NCBI GenBank assembly: GCA_903918045.1
Contig: CAIXCY010000064.1
Span: 1 to 64,000, forward strand
Source: an uncultured Bacteroidia bacterium
GTDB taxonomy: Bacteria; Bacteroidota; Bacteroidia; Bacteroidales; Prolixibacteraceae
Length of the DNA stretch: 64,000 nucleotides
Direction of reading: 5' to 3'
A program made the translations under genes and the position numbers. Each line of letters opens with the position of its first letter. The first letter of the stretch is position 1. The notes beneath the pieces were generated by a model, which saw only the letters and a list, made by a program, of their open reading frames with translations, was not told the DNA's origin and ran no database searches. Shown piece by piece: positions 60,638 to 64,000 of the stretch.

Positions 60638-61438
60638 ATGCCCTCCTCAAAATACACCCACCTTTTTTTTGACCTTGATAACACGATATGGGACTTTAAT
60701 TCCAACTCCTTCGAAGCCCTCTATGAAACATTGAATAAGCTGCAATTGCTTGGAATGATACGATCATACGAGGCTTTTTACAAGATATACCACGAAGAAA
60801 ATGAGAGGCTGTGGAATCTTTACAGACAGGGTTTGATGCCAAAAAAAAAACTGAGCATTGAACGGTTTGAAACATCGTTTATAAAGAACGGAACTCCGTT
60901 AAAGATCAGTGGTGGGATTGTTAATGATCTCTACTTGTCAGAAATGGTGAAGCAGACAAAGCTCATTGATGGTGCCATAGAAGTATTGGAATACCTTCAT
61001 TGTCGTTACCGGATAGCAATTATAACCAATGGGTTTATTGAAGTTCAGTTTGACAAAATTAGCGGGTCCGGACTCTCGAAATACTTCACCAAAATATTCG
61101 TCTCTGAAGAGATCGGATCACCAAAACCCGGCCGAAAGATCTTTGAACATGCAATTAAATCGATGAATGCCCCTAAAAAAAGTTCCCTGATGATAGGCGA
61201 TTCCTGGGAGGCAGATATTATTGGAGCCATGAACTTCGGAATCGATCAGATATATTTTAATCCTCAAATGAACAATCTGCCTGCCGGGGGGGTATATTTT
61301 AATGCGAATTTGAATAAAGATAGTAATATAACTATCAATTCCCCCTCTGATTTAACCCCAGAATCAGAAAATGTCAGGAAAATAAAAATAAATACTACGT
61401 TAATTAATCATCTAGAACAATTATTGATTATTCTATAA
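60638..61438 (+). CDS. YjjG-type HAD phosphatase (nucleotidase)
   Basis: 266 residues. HAD motif I is FFDLDNTIWDF (Asp12 and Asp14), the cap domain lies at about 20-100, motif II is IITNGF near 131-136, motif III includes KPGRKIFEHAIKS and motif IV IGDSWEADIIGAMN near 187-200. The YjjG group removes phosphate from non-canonical pyrimidine nucleotides. The C terminus continues about 35-40 residues beyond the usual end with an Asn/Ser-rich tail (GVYFNANLNKDSNITINSPSDL), then a final helix. It starts 46 bases after the previous gene. Confidence 0.88.
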   Translation: MPSSKYTHLFFDLDNTIWDFNSNSFEALYETLNKLQLLGMIRSYEAFYKIYHEENERLWNLYRQGLMPKKKLSIERFETSFIKNGTPLKISGGIVNDLYLSEMVKQTKLIDGAIEVLEYLHCRYRIAIITNGFIEVQFDKISGSGLSKYFTKIFVSEEIGSPKPGRKIFEHAIKSMNAPKKSSLMIGDSWEADIIGAMNFGIDQIYFNPQMNNLPAGGVYFNANLNKDSNITINSPSDLTPESENVRKIKINTTLINHLEQLLIIL

Positions 61439-61844
61439 ATAATTTTTATTCATTCTATGGAAGCCTCTGTAAGAAATACACTCCGAATTATATCTTTCAG
61501 ATAATTAGAACAATAGCAAGTTGCGCAAATTGTTTGGCTGTCAACAAACATGACAAATATCACATTATCCAAATGTTAAGTTATTGTATGCGTGTTACAA
61601 AATCATTGCAGAATATTTTTCTTTAAATATATTTGCATCATGTAACAATTTTTAACATCTCAGAGGATAACGTTAACAGATTTCCACAAAATCTGCCCTA
61701 ACGGCATCAGGAGAGCTTGAAAGGTTGTCGATTTCAGAAGAATCATTAATTTATATCGACTGTTTATAAATAGGTGGATTCTTTACTTAAAATCACATTA
61801 AAAAATTTATAAATTATTTATTGTTAAACCTTAAATTTTAGTCT
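61439..61844 (+). promoter_or_regulatory. Promoter and long leader of the SusC-like gene
   Basis: TTG (61606-61608), 19 bases and TATATTTG (61628-61635) give a textbook Bacteroidota promoter. The leader is about 200 bases, much longer than elsewhere in the window, with a 7-bp hairpin CAGATTT/AAATCTG (61677-61695, loop CCACA) and AT-rich sequence before the start. The first part of the gap (61439-61600) holds no visible feature. Confidence 0.65.
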
Positions 61845-64000
61845 ATGAAGAAAATTTCGCTGTTGCTTGCATTTCTAGGGTTCATAGGATTGCAAGTGGT
61901 CTTTGCACAAACCAGGGATCTCTCTGGTGTTGTGACTTCCGGCGAAGATGGAAGTTCCATTCCCGGAGCTTCAGTCGTCGTTAAAGGAACTACACTGGGA
62001 ACTGTCACGGATATGGATGGTAAGTTTACCTTGAAGGTTCCACAAAATGCAAAATCCCTGATGGTTTCGTTTGTGGGGATGACTACATTAGAAGTGCCCC
62101 TTACCGGTTCGGCCAGTTATAGCATCAAACTTCAGCCTGAGAGCATCTCGGTTAATGAAGTTGTTGTGACCGCTTTTGGTATCACCAAGGAGAAGAAATC
62201 TCTTGGTTATTCTGTTCAGGATGTTAAGGGTGATGCTATCAATCAGGCTAAAGAGACCAATGTGGTCAATTCATTACAGGGTCGTGTTTCTGGTGCTCAG
62301 ATCACCAGTGCTTCAGGTGCTGTTGGGGCTTCTGCCCGAATTGTAATCAGAGGTGTATCTTCACTAAGTGGAAATAACCAGCCTTTATTTGTCGTTGATG
62401 GAATCCCGATGGACAATGCCAACTTTGGTGGAACCGGAACTGAAGGGACCAACAGGGGCAATGGCGCTGCGGATATTAATCCGGATGACATTGAAACGAT
62501 AACGGTCCTCAAGGGTGCGAATTCTTCTGCGCTCTATGGATCACGTGCTTCTGCAGGTGTTATCGTTATAACAACAAAAAAAGCTAAAAAAGGGGAAAAA
62601 CTAACCGTTAGCTTAAACAATACTACAACATTCGAAACCCCGCTAAGATTGCCTGATTTCCAGAATGGATACGGTCAGGGAAATGCAGGGCAGTTTAAAT
62701 ATGTTGATGGCGCAGGTGGCGGTATTAATGATGGTACTGATGAGAGCTGGGGTCCAAAACTGGATGCAGGGTTAATGATTCCTCAATTCTCCTCTCCTGT
62801 TGATGCCAATGGAGTTCCACAACCTTCTCCATGGATTTCGCATCCTAATAACATCAATCAACTTTTTGACATTGGAGTGACGAATTCAACCAATGTTTCA
62901 TTGGCTGGATCAAGCGACAAATCTAGTTTCAGGGTATCATTTACTAACCTTGATCAGAATGGTATGGTTGCTTTTACAGATTTCAAGAAGAAAACACTTG
63001 CCTTCAATGCCTCTACTACTCCAATTGAAAAACTGACGTTCTCTGCTTCAGGAAACTATGTTTATGCAGGGAGTGATAACCAGCCAGGTTATGGGTATGA
63101 TGCGAATAATGTCATGCAGCAGTTTACATGGACTGGAAGACAGACAGACTATTCACTTTTACGTCAAAAACAACACAATGCAGATGGTTCGATCTTTAAC
63201 TGGAACCATAATTACCATAATAACCCATTCATGACGCTTAAGGAAAACAAGAATGTCTTAAGACGCGACAGGGTTACAGGGAATGCAATGGTTAAATACC
63301 AGTTTACTTCTCACCTAAGCGCCTTTGTAAGAACCGGTGGTGATATTTATTCCAATTTCTCCTCTTCAAGAAGATTTGTTGGTGATATGGATTATCCAAA
63401 CGGATACTATGGTGAATCACTGTACTTATTCAGGGAAGTAAATACCGATTTCATTATTGCCTATGACAGGAACATTGGAAAGAACTTTAACTTCACCTTT
63501 AATTTAGGGGGAAACAGAATGGACCGGGTTACCCAGTCAAATACAGGTGTAGCACCTGAATTGGCAGTTCCTGGTGTTTACAATGTTGCAAACTCTGCCG
63601 TTACACCAACAACATCGAATTATTTTGCATCCAAAAGAGTCAATAGTTTATACGCTTTTGGTCAGCTTGGATATAAAAATGCATTGTTTCTGGATTACTC
63701 AATAAGAAATGACTGGTCAAGTACTTTACCAGCCAATAACAACTCTTATTATTACCCTGCATTATCATTAAGTGGTGTATTAACCGATTTGTTAAAGGTT
63801 GAATCTGATGTACTTTCGTTTGCCAAACTGCGTGCCAGCTGGGCTCAGGTTGGAGGGGATACAGATCCTTATTCTCTTGCCCCAACTGTTGCTTTTGGCG
63901 GAGGCTGGAATGCAAGTACAAAATTACTGAATCTTGCAGTTCCAAATCTTTTACCCAATACCACACTTAAGCCTCAGACCAACGAGTCTGTTGAATTTGG
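61845..64000 (+). CDS. SusC/RagA-family TonB-linked outer-membrane protein, 3' end beyond the window
   Basis: About 718 residues are visible from the ATG at 61845. It has a signal peptide (KKISLLLAFLGFIGLQVVFAQ), a carboxypeptidase-regulatory-like domain at about 24-100 (LSGVVTSGEDGSSIPGASVVVKGTTLGTVTDMDGKFTLKV), the SusC box VNEVVVTAFGITKEKKSLGYSVQDV near 105-130, a plug domain with IRGVSSLSGNNQPLFVVDGIPMDN and LKGANSSALYGSRASAGVIVITTKK, and the start of the barrel. SusC proteins form the channel beneath a SusD lipoprotein to import glycans or peptides. The partner SusD should lie just beyond the window. The substrate cannot be read from this part. Confidence 0.95.
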   Translation, partial: MKKISLLLAFLGFIGLQVVFAQTRDLSGVVTSGEDGSSIPGASVVVKGTTLGTVTDMDGKFTLKVPQNAKSLMVSFVGMTTLEVPLTGSASYSIKLQPESISVNEVVVTAFGITKEKKSLGYSVQDVKGDAINQAKETNVVNSLQGRVSGAQITSASGAVGASARIVIRGVSSLSGNNQPLFVVDGIPMDNANFGGTGTEGTNRGNGAADINPDDIETITVLKGANSSALYGSRASAGVIVITTKKAKKGEKLTVSLNNTTTFETPLRLPDFQNGYGQGNAGQFKYVDGAGGGINDGTDESWGPKLDAGLMIPQFSSPVDANGVPQPSPWISHPNNINQLFDIGVTNSTNVSLAGSSDKSSFRVSFTNLDQNGMVAFTDFKKKTLAFNASTTPIEKLTFSASGNYVYAGSDNQPGYGYDANNVMQQFTWTGRQTDYSLLRQKQHNADGSIFNWNHNYHNNPFMTLKENKNVLRRDRVTGNAMVKYQFTSHLSAFVRTGGDIYSNFSSSRRFVGDMDYPNGYYGESLYLFREVNTDFIIAYDRNIGKNFNFTFNLGGNRMDRVTQSNTGVAPELAVPGVYNVANSAVTPTTSNYFASKRVNSLYAFGQLGYKNALFLDYSIRNDWSSTLPANNNSYYYPALSLSGVLTDLLKVESDVLSFAKLRASWAQVGGDTDPYSLAPTVAFGGGWNASTKLLNLAVPNLLPNTTLKPQTNESVEF

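Noticed and set aside
1-64000. tRNA, rRNA or insertion sequence genes
   Set aside because: I looked through the intergenic gaps for cloverleaf-like arms, rRNA wording and transposase motifs and found none. A covariance search would be needed to be sure about small RNAs.

Overview
The window comes from a chromosome of a Bacteroidota bacterium, most likely class Bacteroidia (Bacteroidales/Marinilabiliales-like). The signs are a SusC-type TonB-linked receptor and two further receptors with carboxypeptidase-like N-terminal domains, a type IX secretion plug protein, a MurF-alanine racemase fusion, a queuine tRNA-ribosyltransferase without the usual zinc cysteines, and promoters of the Bacteroidota type (TTG or TTTG, about 19-21 bases, TAnnTTTG). 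Almost all of it is protein coding. I see no rRNA, tRNA, insertion sequence, prophage or CRISPR array.

Layout. 1-3.0 kb (minus): end of an RluA-type pseudouridine synthase, panB, and a DUF5009 membrane acyltransferase-like gene. 3.4-6.7 kb (plus): dnaK and an AAA/DUF4143 ATPase, each with inverted repeats upstream. 6.7-9.3 kb (minus): the T9SS plug protein and a DUF3810 putative metallopeptidase. 9.4-11.7 kb (plus): xseA, xseB and an unrecognised gene. 11.8-18.9 kb (minus): a TonB receptor behind two tandem TPP riboswitches, so probably a thiamine receptor, and upstream of it a closely spaced GH51 arabinofuranosidase/DUF5916 outer-membrane protein pair. 19.2-25.2 kb: recR, a GNAT acetyltransferase, a repeat array, an HsdR_N protein, AMP nucleosidase, holA, a rhomboid protease, a class IV aminotransferase and a methyltransferase. 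25.2-28.4 kb (minus): MazG-like, YqgE, FtsB-like and pruA. 28.8-31.3 kb: an outer-membrane barrel receptor. 31.4-36.7 kb (minus): a xylose operon, xylR-like regulator to xylB to xylA to xylose transporter. 36.9-38.7 kb: a secreted carboxypeptidase-regulatory-like protein and proline dehydrogenase. 38.9-44.1 kb (plus): an OmpH/Skp-like protein and an envelope glycosylation cluster (GT2, PAP2, GT39, GT2). 44.2-48.6 kb (minus): biotin carrier plus carboxyltransferase, LptG-type permease and tgt. 48.7-55.7 kb (plus): GT2, rsmG, rpmH, PASTA protein, rluD-like, ddl and dnaB. 55.7-58.5 kb (minus): murF-alr and a truncated thymidine kinase. 58.6-61.4 kb (plus): a conserved hypothetical gene, rsmI, a small membrane protein and a YjjG-type HAD phosphatase. 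61.8 kb to the end: a SusC-like receptor cut by the window edge.

How the genes fit together. Pentose and hemicellulose use is visible in the arabinofuranosidase pair and the xylose operon, whose regulator has a tandem 10-bp repeat at its own promoter and a third copy before xylB. Cell-wall supply is represented by ddl and murF-alr, with a PASTA protein beside ddl. Envelope work is represented by LptG-like, OmpH-like, PAP2/GT39 and the T9SS plug. Proline oxidation is encoded by two separate genes about 10 kb apart.

The most notable observations are the tandem TPP aptamers, the upstream one of which has lost conserved bases; a thymidine kinase reduced to its P-loop half; a cluster of four DnaA-box-like sites before dnaB; a 15-bp repeat array that encodes the end of a gene; and the putative XylR operators. 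I found no clear-cut new multi-gene system. The nearest things to undescribed biology are these regulatory regions and the unrecognised gene after xseB.
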